DNA of 64,000 nucleotides from Oceanirhabdus seepicola (lineage in GTDB: Bacteria > Bacillota > Clostridia > Clostridiales > Clostridiaceae), in NCBI RefSeq assembly GCF_023684385.1, contig NZ_JAGSOJ010000002.1:992001-1056000 (forward strand), written 5' to 3'. The notes beneath the pieces are model-generated. The model made no database searches. It saw nothing but the letters and a program-made list of their open reading frames with translations, and was not told where the DNA came from. Both the position numbers and the translations under genes were made by a program. Positions 15,529 to 26,408 of the stretch are shown piece by piece (position 1 is the first letter of the stretch; each line of letters begins with the position of its first letter).

Positions 15529-16821
15529 ATGAACGTTAAAGTTGAAAAGTTAGAAAATAACGTTGTTAAATTAGAGATTTCGGTTGATTCAGCGAAATTT
15601 AATGAAGGAATTAAGAAAGCATATAAGAAGAATGTTAAGCAGTTCAATATACCTGGATTCAGAAAAGGAAAGGCACCAATGAACATTATCAAGCAGTTCT
15701 ATGGAGAAAGTGTTTTCTTTGATGATGCTATAAATTTCTGTTGTGATGAAAGTTATCCAGCAGCTGTTGAAGAAGCAGGAATCACTCCAGTTGATTATCC
15801 GAAAATTGATGTTGTTGAAATTGGAGAAGGTAAAGATTTCATCTATACTGCTGAGGTTATAGTAACTCCAGAAGTTAAATTAGGTGAATACAAAGGAATT
15901 GAAGCTGAAAAGAAATCTTATGAAGTAACAGAAGAAGAAATTGAAGGAAACTTAAAAGCTAAAGCAGAGCAAAATGCTAGAGTTATTGAGAAGAATGATA
16001 GTGAAGTTGCAGACGGAGATATCGTAACAATCGATTTCAAAGGATTTATTGATGGAGTTGAATTTGAAGGTGGAACTGCTGAAGATCACGAATTAACAAT
16101 CGGATCTAAATCTTTCATTGATACTTTCGAAGATCAATTAATCGGAACTAAAGTTGGAGAAGAGAAAGAAGTTAATGTTACTTTCCCTGAAAATTACGGA
16201 AGAGATGATTTAAACAATAAGCCAGTTAAATTTGAAGTTAAGATCAAAGGTATCAAAGGTAAAGAGTTACCTGAAATTGATGATGAATTCATCAAAGATG
16301 TTTCAGAATTTGATACAGTTGAAGAATATAAGAATGACCTAAGAGCAAAACTAGAAGAATCTAACGTTGCAAAAGCTGAAAGAGAATTCGAAGAAGCTTT
16401 ACTTGAAAAAGTAATTGAGAACGCAGAAATTGATATTCCACAAGTAATGATCGAAAGAGAAATTGACCAAATGGTTAAAGATCTTGAGATGAGATTACAA
16501 TATCAAGGTTTAGACTTACAAACTTACTATATGTACACTAACAACACAGCAGAAAAAGTAAGAGAAATGATGAAAGAAAATGCTGAGAAGAAAGTTATGT
16601 CAAACTTAGTATTAAGTGAAATTGCTAAAGTTGAAAACATAGAAGTTAGCGAAGAAGAATCAAAAGAAAAAGCTTTAGAGATTGCTAAACAATATGGTGG
16701 TGAAAAAGCAGAAGAAACTGCTGAATTAATCATCAAAACTCAAGGTGCAATGTTAAACGAAGAAATAAAATCTGAAAAAGTTGTTAAATTAATAGTTGAT
16801 AATAGTAAAGATGTTGCATAA
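15529..16821 (+). CDS. tig: Trigger factor
   Basis: The 430-residue ribosome-bound chaperone folds nascent chains at the exit tunnel. The ribosome-docking signature GFRKGKAP lies near residues 44-51. The FKBP-like prolyl isomerase domain occupies about 150-240 ([20 protein letters not shown]), and the helical C-terminal arms follow. Length is normal. AGGAGGAATG precedes the start. It sits immediately upstream of clpP-clpX, a conserved order in Firmicutes, but has its own promoter and terminator. Confidence 0.97.
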   Translation: MNVKVEKLENNVVKLEISVDSAKFNEGIKKAYKKNVKQFNIPGFRKGKAPMNIIKQFYGESVFFDDAINFCCDESYPAAVEEAGITPVDYPKIDVVEIGEGKDFIYTAEVIVTPEVKLGEYKGIEAEKKSYEVTEEEIEGNLKAKAEQNARVIEKNDSEVADGDIVTIDFKGFIDGVEFEGGTAEDHELTIGSKSFIDTFEDQLIGTKVGEEKEVNVTFPENYGRDDLNNKPVKFEVKIKGIKGKELPEIDDEFIKDVSEFDTVEEYKNDLRAKLEESNVAKAEREFEEALLEKVIENAEIDIPQVMIEREIDQMVKDLEMRLQYQGLDLQTYYMYTNNTAEKVREMMKENAEKKVMSNLVLSEIAKVENIEVSEEESKEKALEIAKQYGGEKAEETAELIIKTQGAMLNEEIKSEKVVKLIVDNSKDVA

Positions 16822-16833
16822 TATATAACAAGC

Positions 16834-16866
16834 AAAATTGCCAGAGATAATCTGGCAATTTTCAAA
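16834..16866 (+). terminator. Terminator of tig
   Basis: A perfect 12-bp stem AAAATTGCCAGA/TCTGGCAATTTT with loop GATAA. The run of T is part of the stem end. Confidence 0.7.
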
Positions 16867-16972
16867 CAAAAATCTTTAGAATATTCAGAAAATATAAAAA
16901 TTAATATTTCTGATTAGTCTTTTAATTGTTAGGAAAGAATTAAAGTATAACCTATTTAAAGGAGGGAATTAT

Positions 16973-17557
16973 ATGGCTTATGTACCAATGGTTGTTGAGC
17001 AATCTAACAGAGGAGAAAGATCTTACGATATATATTCAAGATTACTTAAAGATAGAATAGTTTTCTTAGGTGGAGAAGTTAATGATGTAACAGCAAATTT
17101 AGTAGTAGCACAATTACTTTTCTTAGAAGCAGATGATCCTGATAAAGATATTTATCTTTACATAAATAGTCCAGGTGGTTCTATTTCAGCTGGAATGGCT
17201 ATTTATGATACAATGCAATATATTAAGCCAGATGTATCTACAATCTGTGTAGGTTTAGCAGCATCAATGGGAGCCTTCTTATTAACAGCAGGCGAAAAAG
17301 GAAAAAGATTTGCCTTACCTAATAGTGAAATAATGATACATCAGCCATTAGGAGGATTCCAAGGGCAAGCTACAGACATAGATATTCATGCAAAAAGAAT
17401 ATTAAGAACAAAAGAGAAGTTAAATCAAATACTTAGTGAAAGAACAGGGCAACCTTTATCAAAGGTAGAAATAGATGTTGAAAGAGATTATTTCATGTCT
17501 GGTGATGAAGCAAAAGAATACGGATTAGTAGATGAAGTAATTACTAAAAAGAAATAA
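16973..17557 (+). CDS. clpP: ATP-dependent Clp protease, proteolytic subunit
   Basis: The 194-residue serine peptidase forms the double-ring chamber that degrades proteins unfolded by ClpX or ClpC. The nucleophile is in GLAASMGAF (about Ser98) and the histidine in MIHQPLGG (about His123). The oxyanion loop [10 protein letters not shown] is intact. An AAAGGAGGG ribosome binding site precedes the ATG. It is followed 16 bases later by clpX, so the two are probably co-transcribed. Confidence 0.97.
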   Translation: MAYVPMVVEQSNRGERSYDIYSRLLKDRIVFLGGEVNDVTANLVVAQLLFLEADDPDKDIYLYINSPGGSISAGMAIYDTMQYIKPDVSTICVGLAASMGAFLLTAGEKGKRFALPNSEIMIHQPLGGFQGQATDIDIHAKRILRTKEKLNQILSERTGQPLSKVEIDVERDYFMSGDEAKEYGLVDEVITKKK

Positions 17558-17573
17558 CCTGTGAGGTGTAGAA

Positions 17574-18866
17574 ATGCCAAAATATGATGAAAAGAAACAG
17601 TTAAAATGTTCCTTTTGTGGCAAGAATCAAGATGTGGTAAGAAGATTGATTGCTGGTCCAGGAGCATATATATGTGATGAATGTATAGAGTTATGCTCTG
17701 AAATCATTGCTGATGATTTTGACGAGAATGTTGATGTTAAAATGGAGAGTTTGCCAAAACCAATAGAGATTAAGAAATATTTAGATCAATATATCGTTGG
17801 GCAAGAAACTGCTAAAAAAGCATTATCCGTGGCTGTTTACAATCACTACAAGAGAATAAATTCTAAAGTGAATGTTGATGATATTGATCTGCAGAAGAGT
17901 AATGTTCTTCTAGTAGGTCCAACAGGATGTGGTAAAACTTATTTAGCACAAACATTAGCGAAAATGTTGAATGTTCCATTTGCTATAGCAGATGCTACTA
18001 CATTGACAGAAGCAGGATATGTTGGTGAAGATGTAGAGAACATTCTTTTAAAACTGATACAGAATGCTGACTATGATATTGAAAGAGCTGAGAGAGGGAT
18101 TATCTATATAGATGAAATTGATAAGATTGCAAGAAAATCAGAAAATCCTTCAATCACAAGAGATGTATCAGGAGAAGGTGTTCAGCAGGCACTTCTTAAG
18201 ATCTTAGAGGGAACTGTTGCATCTGTACCACCTCAAGGTGGTAGAAAACATCCTCATCAAGAGTTTATCCAAATAAACACTGGAAACATCCTGTTTATCT
18301 GTGGTGGAGCATTTGATGGTGTTGATAAGATTGTTCAAAAGAGAACAAGAGATACTATAATGGGCTTTGGTGCTAAAATTCAATCGAAAGAAGAGAAAGA
18401 TGTTGGGAAACTTCTAGAGAATTTAATGCCAGAAGATCTTCTAAAGTTTGGATTGATTCCAGAATTTGTTGGTAGATTACCAATGCTAGTGACTCTTGAA
18501 AGTCTTGATGAAGAGGCTTTAGTAAGAATTTTAAGTGAGCCAAAGAATTCTCTAGTTAAACAATACCAGAAACTTTTTGAGATGGATGATGTTACACTTG
18601 AGTTTAATGAGGAAGCGTTGAGTGAAATTGCTAAGAGTGCAATCGCTAGGAATACTGGTGCAAGGGGCTTAAGGTCTATCATAGAGGATTCTATGAGAGA
18701 TATAATGTTTGAGATTCCTTCAAAAGAAGAAGTATATAAGGTTGTTATGAATAAAGAAAGCGTAGAAACTAAGAAACCTGAATTATTCTTTGTTGAAGAA
18801 GGAACTCGTAAGCCTTTAAAGAAAGTGAAAAAGAAAAAAGAGTTAAAAGGGCCAGAAACGGCTTAA
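17574..18866 (+). CDS. clpX: ATP-dependent Clp protease, ATP-binding subunit
   Basis: The 430-residue AAA+ unfoldase feeds substrates into ClpP. It has an N-terminal zinc domain with four cysteines (CSFCGKNQ and CDECIELC), Walker A GPTGCGKT, Walker B IIYIDEID, and the ClpP-docking loop around IMGFGAKI. The C-terminus is Lys-rich. Length and order are normal. A strong terminator follows. Confidence 0.97.
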   Translation: MPKYDEKKQLKCSFCGKNQDVVRRLIAGPGAYICDECIELCSEIIADDFDENVDVKMESLPKPIEIKKYLDQYIVGQETAKKALSVAVYNHYKRINSKVNVDDIDLQKSNVLLVGPTGCGKTYLAQTLAKMLNVPFAIADATTLTEAGYVGEDVENILLKLIQNADYDIERAERGIIYIDEIDKIARKSENPSITRDVSGEGVQQALLKILEGTVASVPPQGGRKHPHQEFIQINTGNILFICGGAFDGVDKIVQKRTRDTIMGFGAKIQSKEEKDVGKLLENLMPEDLLKFGLIPEFVGRLPMLVTLESLDEEALVRILSEPKNSLVKQYQKLFEMDDVTLEFNEEALSEIAKSAIARNTGARGLRSIIEDSMRDIMFEIPSKEEVYKVVMNKESVETKKPELFFVEEGTRKPLKKVKKKKELKGPETA

Positions 18867-18898
18867 AAAAAGCGTTGCGAATGCAACGCTTTTTTTTA
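18867..18898 (+). terminator. Terminator after clpX
   Basis: AGCGTTGC and GCAACGCT form a perfect stem with a 4-base loop, preceded by A residues and followed by eight T residues. The symmetric A/T flanks make it strong. Confidence 0.85.
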
Positions 18899-18996
18899 TT
18901 TTCCTAGAATATAACAATAGCGATCTGTTAATAATAAAAGGTAGGAATAAATAAAAGCTAGGAAAAAAATAATAATTATGCTATAGGGGGAAAATA

Positions 18997-20712
18997 ATGA
19001 CAACAACAAATATATTTATGATTATACAGATGTTTTTTACAATAGTTATTGGACTATATTTTTTTAACGCATTAAAGACACAAAAGATAAATAAGTCAAC
19101 ACAGAGTAGAGATACAAGCAAAGAAATGGAAAATTTGAAAAAATTGAGAGATATTAAGTTGAGCATACCTCTTACTGAAAAGAGTAGACCAAAGAAATTT
19201 GATGAAATTATAGGTCAATCTTCAGGAATAGAAGCTTTAAAGGCTGCAATATGTGGACCTAATCCACAGCATGTTATTATTTATGGACCACCAGGTGTTG
19301 GAAAGACAGCAGCAGCTAGATTGGTTTTGGAATATGCAAAAACAAAAAAACACTCTCCATTTAGACAAGATGCAAAGTTTATTGAGATTGATTCAACAAC
19401 AATAAGATTTGATGATAGAGGAATAGCAGACCCTTTGATTGGTTCTGTTCACGACCCTATTTATCAAGGAGCAGGACCGCTTGGAAGCGCGGGAGTACCT
19501 CAACCAAAGCCAGGTGCAGTAACAAAAGCACATGGGGGCGTGTTATTTATGGACGAAATTGGAGAACTTCATCCTATAGAGATGAATAAATTACTAAAAG
19601 TAATGGAAGATAGAAAGGTATTCTTGGATAGTGCTTATTATAATTCCAATAGTTCTATGAATTATCCTCAATATATTAGAGAGGTCTTTGAGTATGGATT
19701 ACCTGCAGACTTTAGACTTATAGGGGCAACCACAAGAAGGCCAGAGGAGATTAATCCTGCCATAAGATCAAGAAGTGTTGAAGTTTTCTTTAGAGGGTTA
19801 ACAGCAGAGGAGACAGAGTTAATTGCAAAAAATGCCGTTAAGAAGATGGGAATGGAAATGGATGAAGAAATACCTTCAACAGTGGGGAAATACACAACAA
19901 ATGGTAGAGAAGCAGTAAATTTAGTACAGCTAGCATGTGGGATAGCTATAAATCATGAAAGAAATAAGGTTCTCATTGAAGATTTGGAATGGGTAATCGA
20001 GAATGGACACTTTACTCCTAGACCAGAAGTTAAGATTAAGAATAAACCTCAGATTGGATATGTGAATGGATTAGCTGTATTTGGAGCCAATATGGGAACT
20101 TTAATGGAGATTGAAGCTATAGCTATGAAATCACGAAACAGTGACGGAATAATAAATATCACAGGTGTGGTAGAACGTGAAGAGATTAAATCTCAGAATA
20201 GGAAGCTTATAAGAAAAAGTAATGCCCGTTGTTCAATAGAAAATGTTATGACAATTATAAAGAATGTTTATAATATTCCTTGTCATGATTTTGATATTCA
20301 CGTGAATTTTCCAGGTGGGGGTCCCGTAGATGGTCCATCAGCAGGAGTTAGTATGACCACTGCTATATATAGTGCAATAAAAAACATACCTGTATCAAAT
20401 AAGGTGGCTATGACAGGAGAGGTATCGATACATGGAAGGGTAAAACCAATTGGAGGTGTTACTGCAAAGATTAAAGCTGCAATAAAAGCAGGGGTTGAGA
20501 CTGTGATAATTCCAAAGGACAATTGGCAAAAAAATTTCGAGAACTTTGAAGGAATTAAAATTATTCCAGTAAGTAATATAAATGAAGTTATTGAAGTTGC
20601 AGTTATAAAGTCATTGGAGGTACCTTCTATAGAAGAAAATGGTATAATGACATCCGAATATGGAATAATAAGCGCACAGAGTAAAGAATGTAACGAAAGT
20701 GTGGAAAATTAA
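18997..20712 (+). CDS. lonB: Membrane-anchored ATP-dependent protease LonB
   Basis: The 571-residue protein starts with one membrane helix (about residues 5-25), then an AAA+ domain with Walker A GPPGVGKT and Walker B VLFMDEIGEL, and a C-terminal Lon-type protease domain with the catalytic serine in GPSAGVSMTTA and a lysine in the KIKAAIKAG region. It lacks the N-terminal domain of LonA. In Bacillus the orthologue is made in the forespore under sigma F; here that control is inferred only. The clpX-lonB-lon-engB order is conserved. TAGGGGG precedes the ATG. Confidence 0.93.
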   Translation: MTTTNIFMIIQMFFTIVIGLYFFNALKTQKINKSTQSRDTSKEMENLKKLRDIKLSIPLTEKSRPKKFDEIIGQSSGIEALKAAICGPNPQHVIIYGPPGVGKTAAARLVLEYAKTKKHSPFRQDAKFIEIDSTTIRFDDRGIADPLIGSVHDPIYQGAGPLGSAGVPQPKPGAVTKAHGGVLFMDEIGELHPIEMNKLLKVMEDRKVFLDSAYYNSNSSMNYPQYIREVFEYGLPADFRLIGATTRRPEEINPAIRSRSVEVFFRGLTAEETELIAKNAVKKMGMEMDEEIPSTVGKYTTNGREAVNLVQLACGIAINHERNKVLIEDLEWVIENGHFTPRPEVKIKNKPQIGYVNGLAVFGANMGTLMEIEAIAMKSRNSDGIINITGVVEREEIKSQNRKLIRKSNARCSIENVMTIIKNVYNIPCHDFDIHVNFPGGGPVDGPSAGVSMTTAIYSAIKNIPVSNKVAMTGEVSIHGRVKPIGGVTAKIKAAIKAGVETVIIPKDNWQKNFENFEGIKIIPVSNINEVIEVAVIKSLEVPSIEENGIMTSEYGIISAQSKECNESVEN

Positions 20713-20849
20713 GTTGTATAAAGGCAGTTTTATAGGTATAATATACTAGTTAAAGTCTATTATTAATATAAAATTGCCTATTTAATATTAAAAATTGAAT
20801 ATATATAAATTATTGAATATATATAAATAATGTTCAAGGGGGGACGACA

Positions 20850-23183
20850 ATGGAAAATACAAAAAGATCCTTACCCATGATTCCTACAAGGGGTATAACT
20901 ATTTTTCCAAATATGGTTATACACTTTGATGTTGGTAGAGAGAAATCTATAAAAGCTTTAGAAGAGGCTATGTCTGATAATCAGTTGATATTTCTGGCAT
21001 CACAGAAAAAAGCAATTGTTGAAGAGCCTGATATTGAGGGGATTTATAAAATCGGAACAGTTTGTTATATAAAGCAGATTTTGAAGCTTCCAGGGAATAG
21101 CATTAGAGTACTGGTTGAAGGTAAATACAGAGCTGAGATTATTGAATATATAAGCGAAGACCCATACTATATTGCTGAGGTAAAGGAATTTAAAGATATT
21201 CAAGGAGATGAAAATGAAAAGGAAGCCTTGATTAGATCAATTGAAGAGGAATTTGATGAATATATTGATCTATCTGGAAATGTAGCACCAGATTCTATAA
21301 TCAATTTAGAAGAACTTGAAGAGAGTGCTGAGTTTGCAGATGTAGTTAGTGCATTGATGGTATTGAAAACTACTGTGAAACAGGAATTATTGGAAATCAA
21401 AGAGCTTAATAAGAGACTTGAGAAAATACTTGAAATTTTAAAGAATGAAAATGAAGTATTGAGATTACAAAGGAAGATTGGAACAAAGGTTAAGAAACGT
21501 ATAGATAAATCTCAAAAAGATTATTACTTAAGAGAACAGATGAAGATTATCCAGGAAGAACTTGGGGAAGATGATGAGAGTTCTAAGGAAATAAAGGAAT
21601 ATGAGAAGAAGATAGAAAAAGCGAAGCTTCCTAAAGATGTTAAGGAGAAAGCGCTTTATGAACTTAAAAGATTGAAAAGTACTTCATATTATTCTTCTGA
21701 GAGCACTGTTATTAGATCTTATTTAGATTGGATAATAGAGCTACCTTGGAAAACTATCACAAAAGATAATCTAGATATTAAGAGAGCGAGAAAGATACTT
21801 GACGAAGAGCACTATGGGCTTGAGGATGTTAAGGAGAGAATAATAGAATATCTCGCTGTAAGAAAAATATCAAAAACACTAAATGCTCCTATATTGTGTC
21901 TTGTTGGACCACCAGGTGTTGGTAAAACATCAATAGCAAAATCTATTGCTCATGCATTGAATAAAAAGTTTGTTAGAATGTCATTAGGTGGAGTAAAAGA
22001 TGAGGCTGAGATTAGAGGACATAGAAAAACTTATGTTGGTGCTATACCAGGAAGAATAATCTATGGAATGAAACAAGCGAAATCTAAAAATCCATTATTT
22101 TTATTAGATGAGATAGATAAGATGAGTAATAACTTTAAAGGGGATCCATCTGATGCACTTCTTGAAGTGCTTGATTCTCAGCAAAACGATACATTTAGAG
22201 ATCATTATATTGAGCTTGATTATGATCTTTCAAAAGTGTTATTTGTGGTTACAGCAAACACGTTGGAGACGATACCAAGACCTCTTCTTGATAGAATGGA
22301 AATTATAAATGTTGGTGGATATACTAACATTGAAAAGTTCAACATTGCTAAGAGACATTTATTAAAGAAAGTAATGGAAGAGCATAGTGTTGAAGATGGC
22401 AAAATTAAATTATCAGATATGGCAATCAAATATATAATAGAACATTATACAAAGGAATCAGGTGTAAGAAATCTTCAGAGAAAGATAGCTTCAGTAGTTA
22501 GAAAAGCTATCACTGAGATGGTTGAAAAAGATAAGGAAAGTGTAAGTATAACAATAAATCATGTTAAGAAATATCTTGGAAGAGAGATTTATACTTATGA
22601 AATGATTGATAAAGAAGACAAAGTTGGTATAGTAACTGGATTAGCCTGGACGGCATATGGTGGAGATACACTACCAGTTGAGGTAAGTGTTATGGAAGGT
22701 TCAGGTAAATTACAATTAACAGGAAAACTGGGAGAAGTGATGCAAGAATCAGCGAAAGCTGCATACAGTCTTGTAAGATCAAATGCTAAGAAGTATAACA
22801 TAAGCCCGAATTTCTATAAAGAACAGGACATTCACATTCATGTTCCAGAGGGTGCAGTACCTAAAGATGGACCATCAGCAGGTATTACAATGACAACAGC
22901 ATTGGTATCAGCTTTATCTGGTAAGAAGGTTAGACATGATGTTGCTATGACTGGAGAAATTACCTTAGCAGGAAGAGTACTTCCAATAGGTGGGCTTAAA
23001 GAAAAATCTCTAGCAGCATATAGAGCTGGTGTTAAGGAGATTATTATACCATTTGAAAATCAAAAAGATATTGATGATATACCAGATAGCGTAAAGCGTA
23101 AAGTTAACTTTATTATTTCTAAGAATATCGATGATGTTTTAAGTAATGCGCTAATTAAGGAGAAAACAAATGAGGATAACTAA
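20850..23183 (+). CDS. lon: ATP-dependent protease LonA
   Basis: The 777-residue cytosolic protease has the LAN substrate-binding domain (first 200 residues, starting [20 protein letters not shown]), a coiled region, an AAA+ module ([17 protein letters not shown]) and a serine-lysine protease domain with the serine in [14 protein letters not shown] and the lysine in [11 protein letters not shown]. It degrades damaged and regulatory proteins. AAGGGGGGACGAC precedes the start. The stop overlaps the start of engB by 14 bases, so the two are translated from one message. Confidence 0.96.
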   Translation: MENTKRSLPMIPTRGITIFPNMVIHFDVGREKSIKALEEAMSDNQLIFLASQKKAIVEEPDIEGIYKIGTVCYIKQILKLPGNSIRVLVEGKYRAEIIEYISEDPYYIAEVKEFKDIQGDENEKEALIRSIEEEFDEYIDLSGNVAPDSIINLEELEESAEFADVVSALMVLKTTVKQELLEIKELNKRLEKILEILKNENEVLRLQRKIGTKVKKRIDKSQKDYYLREQMKIIQEELGEDDESSKEIKEYEKKIEKAKLPKDVKEKALYELKRLKSTSYYSSESTVIRSYLDWIIELPWKTITKDNLDIKRARKILDEEHYGLEDVKERIIEYLAVRKISKTLNAPILCLVGPPGVGKTSIAKSIAHALNKKFVRMSLGGVKDEAEIRGHRKTYVGAIPGRIIYGMKQAKSKNPLFLLDEIDKMSNNFKGDPSDALLEVLDSQQNDTFRDHYIELDYDLSKVLFVVTANTLETIPRPLLDRMEIINVGGYTNIEKFNIAKRHLLKKVMEEHSVEDGKIKLSDMAIKYIIEHYTKESGVRNLQRKIASVVRKAITEMVEKDKESVSITINHVKKYLGREIYTYEMIDKEDKVGIVTGLAWTAYGGDTLPVEVSVMEGSGKLQLTGKLGEVMQESAKAAYSLVRSNAKKYNISPNFYKEQDIHIHVPEGAVPKDGPSAGITMTTALVSALSGKKVRHDVAMTGEITLAGRVLPIGGLKEKSLAAYRAGVKEIIIPFENQKDIDDIPDSVKRKVNFIISKNIDDVLSNALIKEKTNEDN

Positions 23184-23751
23184 TTCAGAATTTATTATTT
23201 CAGCAGTAAAACCAGAGCAATATCCAGTTGATAACAGAGTGGAATTTGCTTTTGTTGGTAGATCTAATGTTGGAAAATCATCACTTATAAATACTATAAC
23301 AAATAGAAAGAAACTTGTTAAGGTGAGTGGAACGCCAGGAAAAACTAGGCTTGTAAACTTTTTCTTAATAAACGATGAGTTCTACTTTGTTGATTTACCT
23401 GGTTATGGATATGCTAAAGTTTCTAAAACTGAGCAGGCTAAATGGGGTAAGATGATGGAGATGTACCTTCTAAATAGAGAGCCGCTTAAAAAGATAGTAC
23501 TTCTTGTTGATGGTCGCCATAAGCCTACAGAAGATGATATTATGATGTATGAATGGGTTAAACACTATGGTGGTAATGTACTTGTAATAGCAACAAAGGA
23601 AGATAAACTTAAGAGAAATGAGATTAAGAAATCTGAAAAGCGAATTAGAGAGACATTAGGAATGCCTGATGATGAAAAGTTAATATTCTTCTCATCTCTT
23701 AAGAAGGTTGGTATTGATGCATTATTGAATGAGCTTGAAAAAGAGCTATAA
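23170..23751 (+). CDS. engB: Ribosome biogenesis GTP-binding protein EngB/YsxC
   Basis: The 193-residue GTPase helps late large-subunit assembly. G motifs are complete: [10 protein letters not shown] (G1), [10 protein letters not shown] (G3) and TKEDKL (G4). Length is typical. It overlaps lon in another frame, with its ribosome binding site (TTAAGGAGA) inside the lon coding end, as is common in this group. Confidence 0.95.
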   Translation: MRITNSEFIISAVKPEQYPVDNRVEFAFVGRSNVGKSSLINTITNRKKLVKVSGTPGKTRLVNFFLINDEFYFVDLPGYGYAKVSKTEQAKWGKMMEMYLLNREPLKKIVLLVDGRHKPTEDDIMMYEWVKHYGGNVLVIATKEDKLKRNEIKKSEKRIRETLGMPDDEKLIFFSSLKKVGIDALLNELEKEL

Positions 23752-23820
23752 ACCTTAAACCTAATATAATTTAATAAAATATATTTTTATAAAGAATTTT
23801 GTAACATCGAAAATATAAAT

Positions 23821-23863
23821 AAAAAAGAACCATAAATGAAAAATATTTATGGTTCTTTTTTTG
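23821..23863 (+). terminator. Terminator after engB
   Basis: A perfect 11-bp stem GAACCATAAAT/ATTTATGGTTC is flanked by A residues upstream and seven T residues downstream. Confidence 0.85.
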
Positions 23864-23945
23864 TGTCAAATTTGAATTATAAGAATAATATGTACTATAA
23901 CAAAAGAAAAAACATTAAATTTAGCTACTGAAAGGAGGAGATAAT

Positions 23946-24557
23946 GTGGATATTAATAGCCTCTTAAGCAACGTTATGAATAATAGCCAAGGCGGCGCTG
24001 GCGGTGCTGGCGGAATCGATAACGACACAATCAATAATATTATGAATAACATGGGCGGCGGTGGCGGCAGTGGCGGAGGATTTGGTTTTTTAGGCATAGG
24101 AATATTTTTCATATTCATAATATTCATAATTGCAATAGCAGGTTTTGGATATGGAGGATATGGAATGGGACCCGGGTTAGGATATGGTTCACCATACGGA
24201 GTATCACCTTATGGAAATCCATATGGAGGCATGAATGGATCAGATTCATGTTGTGATTGCTGTGAGGACCCAAGTGGATGTGATGCATGCTGTAACAGAA
24301 AGCTAAGGAAAAAGTGTAGGAAGGCATATAGAAAATACAAGGCTTACCTATGTGAATGTGGTGGAGAACAACCAAGTAATGTTCAACCTGCTTCTTATTA
24401 CCCACCTTACGGTGTAGGATGTGGAGGATATGGAGGATTCGGAATTTGGTGGATCATCATATTAATATTTATCGGTTTCTTCTTATTTAGAAGACGTCCC
24501 TTTTTAGGCGGTGGAGAAGGCGGTAGTGGATTAGTTCCAGCAGAACCTTCAACTTAA
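23946..24557 (+). CDS. Gly/Tyr/Cys-rich membrane protein, probable spore-associated
   Basis: The 203-residue protein has a Gly/Asn-rich head, a hydrophobic segment near residues 48-67, a Gly-Tyr-Pro stretch, a cysteine cluster (CCDCCEDPSGCDACC), a basic Tyr-rich segment (KCRKAYRKYKAYLCEC) and a second hydrophobic segment near 173-189 followed by RRRPF. Such composition is typical of clostridial spore coat or exosporium proteins; this is inference. Translation must start at GTG 23946, five bases after AAGGAGGAG. An ATG at 23944 in another frame overlaps it and stops after seven codons. It heads a cluster of similar proteins. Confidence 0.6.
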   Translation: MDINSLLSNVMNNSQGGAGGAGGIDNDTINNIMNNMGGGGGSGGGFGFLGIGIFFIFIIFIIAIAGFGYGGYGMGPGLGYGSPYGVSPYGNPYGGMNGSDSCCDCCEDPSGCDACCNRKLRKKCRKAYRKYKAYLCECGGEQPSNVQPASYYPPYGVGCGGYGGFGIWWIIILIFIGFFLFRRRPFLGGGEGGSGLVPAEPST

Positions 24558-24703
24558 CTAGCATAAGTAATTTCTGAGAACAATAGGTGTTAAAAAAATG
24601 TAATAACTTCAATAATAATCATTACAAAACTTTTAGTATAATGCTGTACTCAATGGAAAACTTTAAGAACACAAATTCAATTACAAATTTAGGAGGGAAT
24701 AAA

Positions 24704-25006
24704 ATGTCAAGTAAATGTTGTTGTAATCAAAGACCAATGGCTATGCCAATGCCTCACTGTGGTTATCAAGGTGGAGGATTAGGAACAGGATGCTGTAATT
24801 TCTCAGCTCTAATTATATTAATTCTTATCTTATTATTCTTCGGTCAAAGTCTAGCTGGTAAAAGAAGAGGACCTTGTGACGATCATGAAGGACATGGTGG
24901 ATTCTTAGGCGGAACTGGAATATTTGGTGGAATCATCTTTATCATCACATTATTCTATCTATCTTGTTGTGGACCAGGAAAATGCGCAATGCAAATGGGA
25001 TACTAA
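24704..25006 (+). CDS. Small Cys-rich two-segment protein, YjcZ-like (paralog 1)
   Basis: The 100-residue protein has an N-terminal CCC, then CCNFSALIILILILLFFG, a charged loop (KRRGPCDDHEGHGG), a second hydrophobic segment FGGIIFIITLFYLSCC and GPGKC. The first segment resembles the short hydrophobic signature of YjcZ-type sporulation proteins, so a spore-envelope role is inferred. It was started at ATG 24704, right after AGGAGGGAAT, instead of the longer frame from 24587. It is the first of four tandem paralogs. Confidence 0.6.
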   Translation: MSSKCCCNQRPMAMPMPHCGYQGGGLGTGCCNFSALIILILILLFFGQSLAGKRRGPCDDHEGHGGFLGGTGIFGGIIFIITLFYLSCCGPGKCAMQMGY

Positions 25007-25098
25007 TAGCATAAAAAATATGACTTAAAAGACAATAAAGCATAAAAGTAATAAAGCATTAAAAATAATATATGTTTATAAAATAGGGAGTGAATAAA

Positions 25099-25416
25099 AT
25101 GTCAAGAAACTGTTGTTGTGCTCAAAGACCAATGCCAATGCCTCACTGTGGTTATGCAGGTGGAGGATATGGTACAAATTGTTGTAATTTCTCAACATTA
25201 ATCATATTAATTCTTATCTTATTATTCTTCGGTAAAGGATTTGACAGAAGAAGAGGACCATGTGGAGAAGAAAGAGGACATGGAGACGGATTTGGATTCA
25301 ACGGATTATTCGGTGGAATCATCTTCATCATCACATTATTCTATCTATCTTGTTGTGGACCAGGAAAATGCGCGACACCATCACCATGCGGAATGGGATA
25401 TGGAATGGGTTACTAA
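25099..25416 (+). CDS. Small Cys-rich two-segment protein, YjcZ-like (paralog 2)
   Basis: The 105-residue protein has the same plan as paralog 1: MSRNCCCAQRPMPMPHCGY, CCNFSTLIILILILLFFG, a basic RRRGPCGEE loop, FGGIIFIITLFYLSCC, GPGKC, and an added Gly-Met-Tyr tail. It was started at ATG 25099 after AGGGAGTG, not the GTG three codons upstream. High identity to paralog 1, including at DNA level across the hydrophobic segments, indicates recent duplication. Confidence 0.6.
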   Translation: MSRNCCCAQRPMPMPHCGYAGGGYGTNCCNFSTLIILILILLFFGKGFDRRRGPCGEERGHGDGFGFNGLFGGIIFIITLFYLSCCGPGKCATPSPCGMGYGMGY

Positions 25417-25467
25417 TAACAGCTTAGTAAAACAAAGAAAATTCTAAAGAAAAAAGGAGGGAATTAG

Positions 25468-25773
25468 ATGTCAAGATGTAGATGCCATACAAAGTGCTAT
25501 GGGATGATGCCAACTGTTGGTGCACCATTAGCTCACGGAGGATTTGGAACAGGATGTTGTGATTTTTCAGCGTTAATAATATTAATCCTTATCTTATTGT
25601 TCTTCGGTAAAGGCCTAGAAAGAAGAAGAGGTCCATGTGGAGAAGAAAACGGTAGCGCTAGCTTCTTTGGCGGAAATGACGGAATCTTTGGCGGTATAAT
25701 CTTCATCATCACATTATATTTCTTAACATGCTGTGGACCAGGAAAGAGAGGACTTCAAGGAGGAATTTACTAA
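25468..25773 (+). CDS. Small Cys-rich two-segment protein, YjcZ-like (paralog 3)
   Basis: The 101-residue protein has the N-terminal pattern CRCHTKC, then GTGCCDFSALIILILILL, RRRGPCGEENG, GGIIFIITLYFLTCC and GPGKR. The last cysteine of the GPGKC motif is replaced by Arg. AAAAGGAGGGAATTAG precedes the ATG. It is part of the four-gene paralog run. Confidence 0.6.
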   Translation: MSRCRCHTKCYGMMPTVGAPLAHGGFGTGCCDFSALIILILILLFFGKGLERRRGPCGEENGSASFFGGNDGIFGGIIFIITLYFLTCCGPGKRGLQGGIY

Positions 25774-25820
25774 AAGAGCGATAGGCATCTAAACCAATGC
25801 GTATAAAGTGAGGTTTTAGT

Positions 25821-26171
25821 ATGTCAAGTTCAAATTGTTGTTGTAGACAAAGTTGCTGTTGTAAACAAACTTGTAGTAGTCCAGTAGGAATAAGTTATGG
25901 AAGAAGCTGTTGTTCTTTCCCATCATTGATAATTTTAATATTGATTCTTTTATTCTTCGGTAGAGAATTTGGTGGATTAGATCATCATGGAGGAGGTAGA
26001 ACTGGAGTGGATGCATGTGGATGTGAAAAAAGACCTGTAAAGGATGACAAATGTTTTGCTGGAATAGTATTCATAATTACATTATATTTCTTATCTTGTG
26101 GATGTGGCGGATTTGGTAGAGGAATCGGCGGATATGGTGGCTACGGCTACGGCGGCTACGGAAGATATTAA
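25821..26171 (+). CDS. Small Cys-rich two-segment protein, YjcZ-like (paralog 4)
   Basis: The 116-residue and most diverged paralog. It is extremely Cys-rich at the start (SNCCCRQSCCCKQTC), then SCCSFPSLIILILILLFFGR, a His/Gly loop with CGCEK, FAGIVFIITLYFLSCGC, and a GGYGGYGYGGYG tail. GPGKC is lost. The ribosome binding site is weak (GTGAGG). Cysteine density suggests disulfide cross-linking in an oxidised spore layer; this is inference. Confidence 0.6.
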   Translation: MSSSNCCCRQSCCCKQTCSSPVGISYGRSCCSFPSLIILILILLFFGREFGGLDHHGGGRTGVDACGCEKRPVKDDKCFAGIVFIITLYFLSCGCGGFGRGIGGYGGYGYGGYGRY

Positions 26172-26173
26172 TA

Positions 26174-26404
26174 GGGAGGGCTGGTGCCCTCCTTAATATA
26201 AGAGAGGTGACATCATGTCAAGACATAGAAGATATAGGAGAGATAGGCGAGCGATGAGACGTCTAGCAAGAAGAGGATATCTATGGGGGCCATGGTATGG
26301 CAACCTCTGGGGACCTGTATATGGATACCCATGGGGTCCTAGATATGGAATGTATTATTGGTAAAAAACAGGGGGGCAGACCCTCCTTAATATAAGAGAG
26401 GTGA
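26174..26404 (+). repeat. Duplicated leader upstream of two coat-like genes
   Basis: 24 identical bases (26187-26210 and 26381-26404), containing CCCTCCTTAATATAAGAG and the ribosome binding site, precede the genes at 26215 and 26409. Each copy is preceded by a G-rich stretch that can pair with CCCTCC, forming a small hairpin (26174-26192; about 26370-26386). Confidence 0.65.
26215..26364 (+). CDS. 49-residue Arg- and Trp/Tyr-rich protein, probable coat component
   Basis: A short gene after AGAGAGGTGA. The first 21 residues are almost all Arg with His and Tyr (RHRRYRRDRRAMRR). The rest is a Trp/Gly/Pro/Tyr repeat (WGPWYGNLWGPVYGYPWGP) ending YYW. The composition suggests an unstructured, cross-linking or binding protein of the spore surface. 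The upstream 24 nt are identical to those before the next gene, which argues it is real and co-regulated. Confidence 0.6.
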   Translation: MSRHRRYRRDRRAMRRLARRGYLWGPWYGNLWGPVYGYPWGPRYGMYYW

Positions 26405-26408
26405 TTTC

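Noticed and set aside
24124..24405. Minus-strand His-rich 93-residue frame
   Set aside because: Shadow of the Gly/Tyr/Cys-rich protein gene at 23946; composition mirrors that gene.
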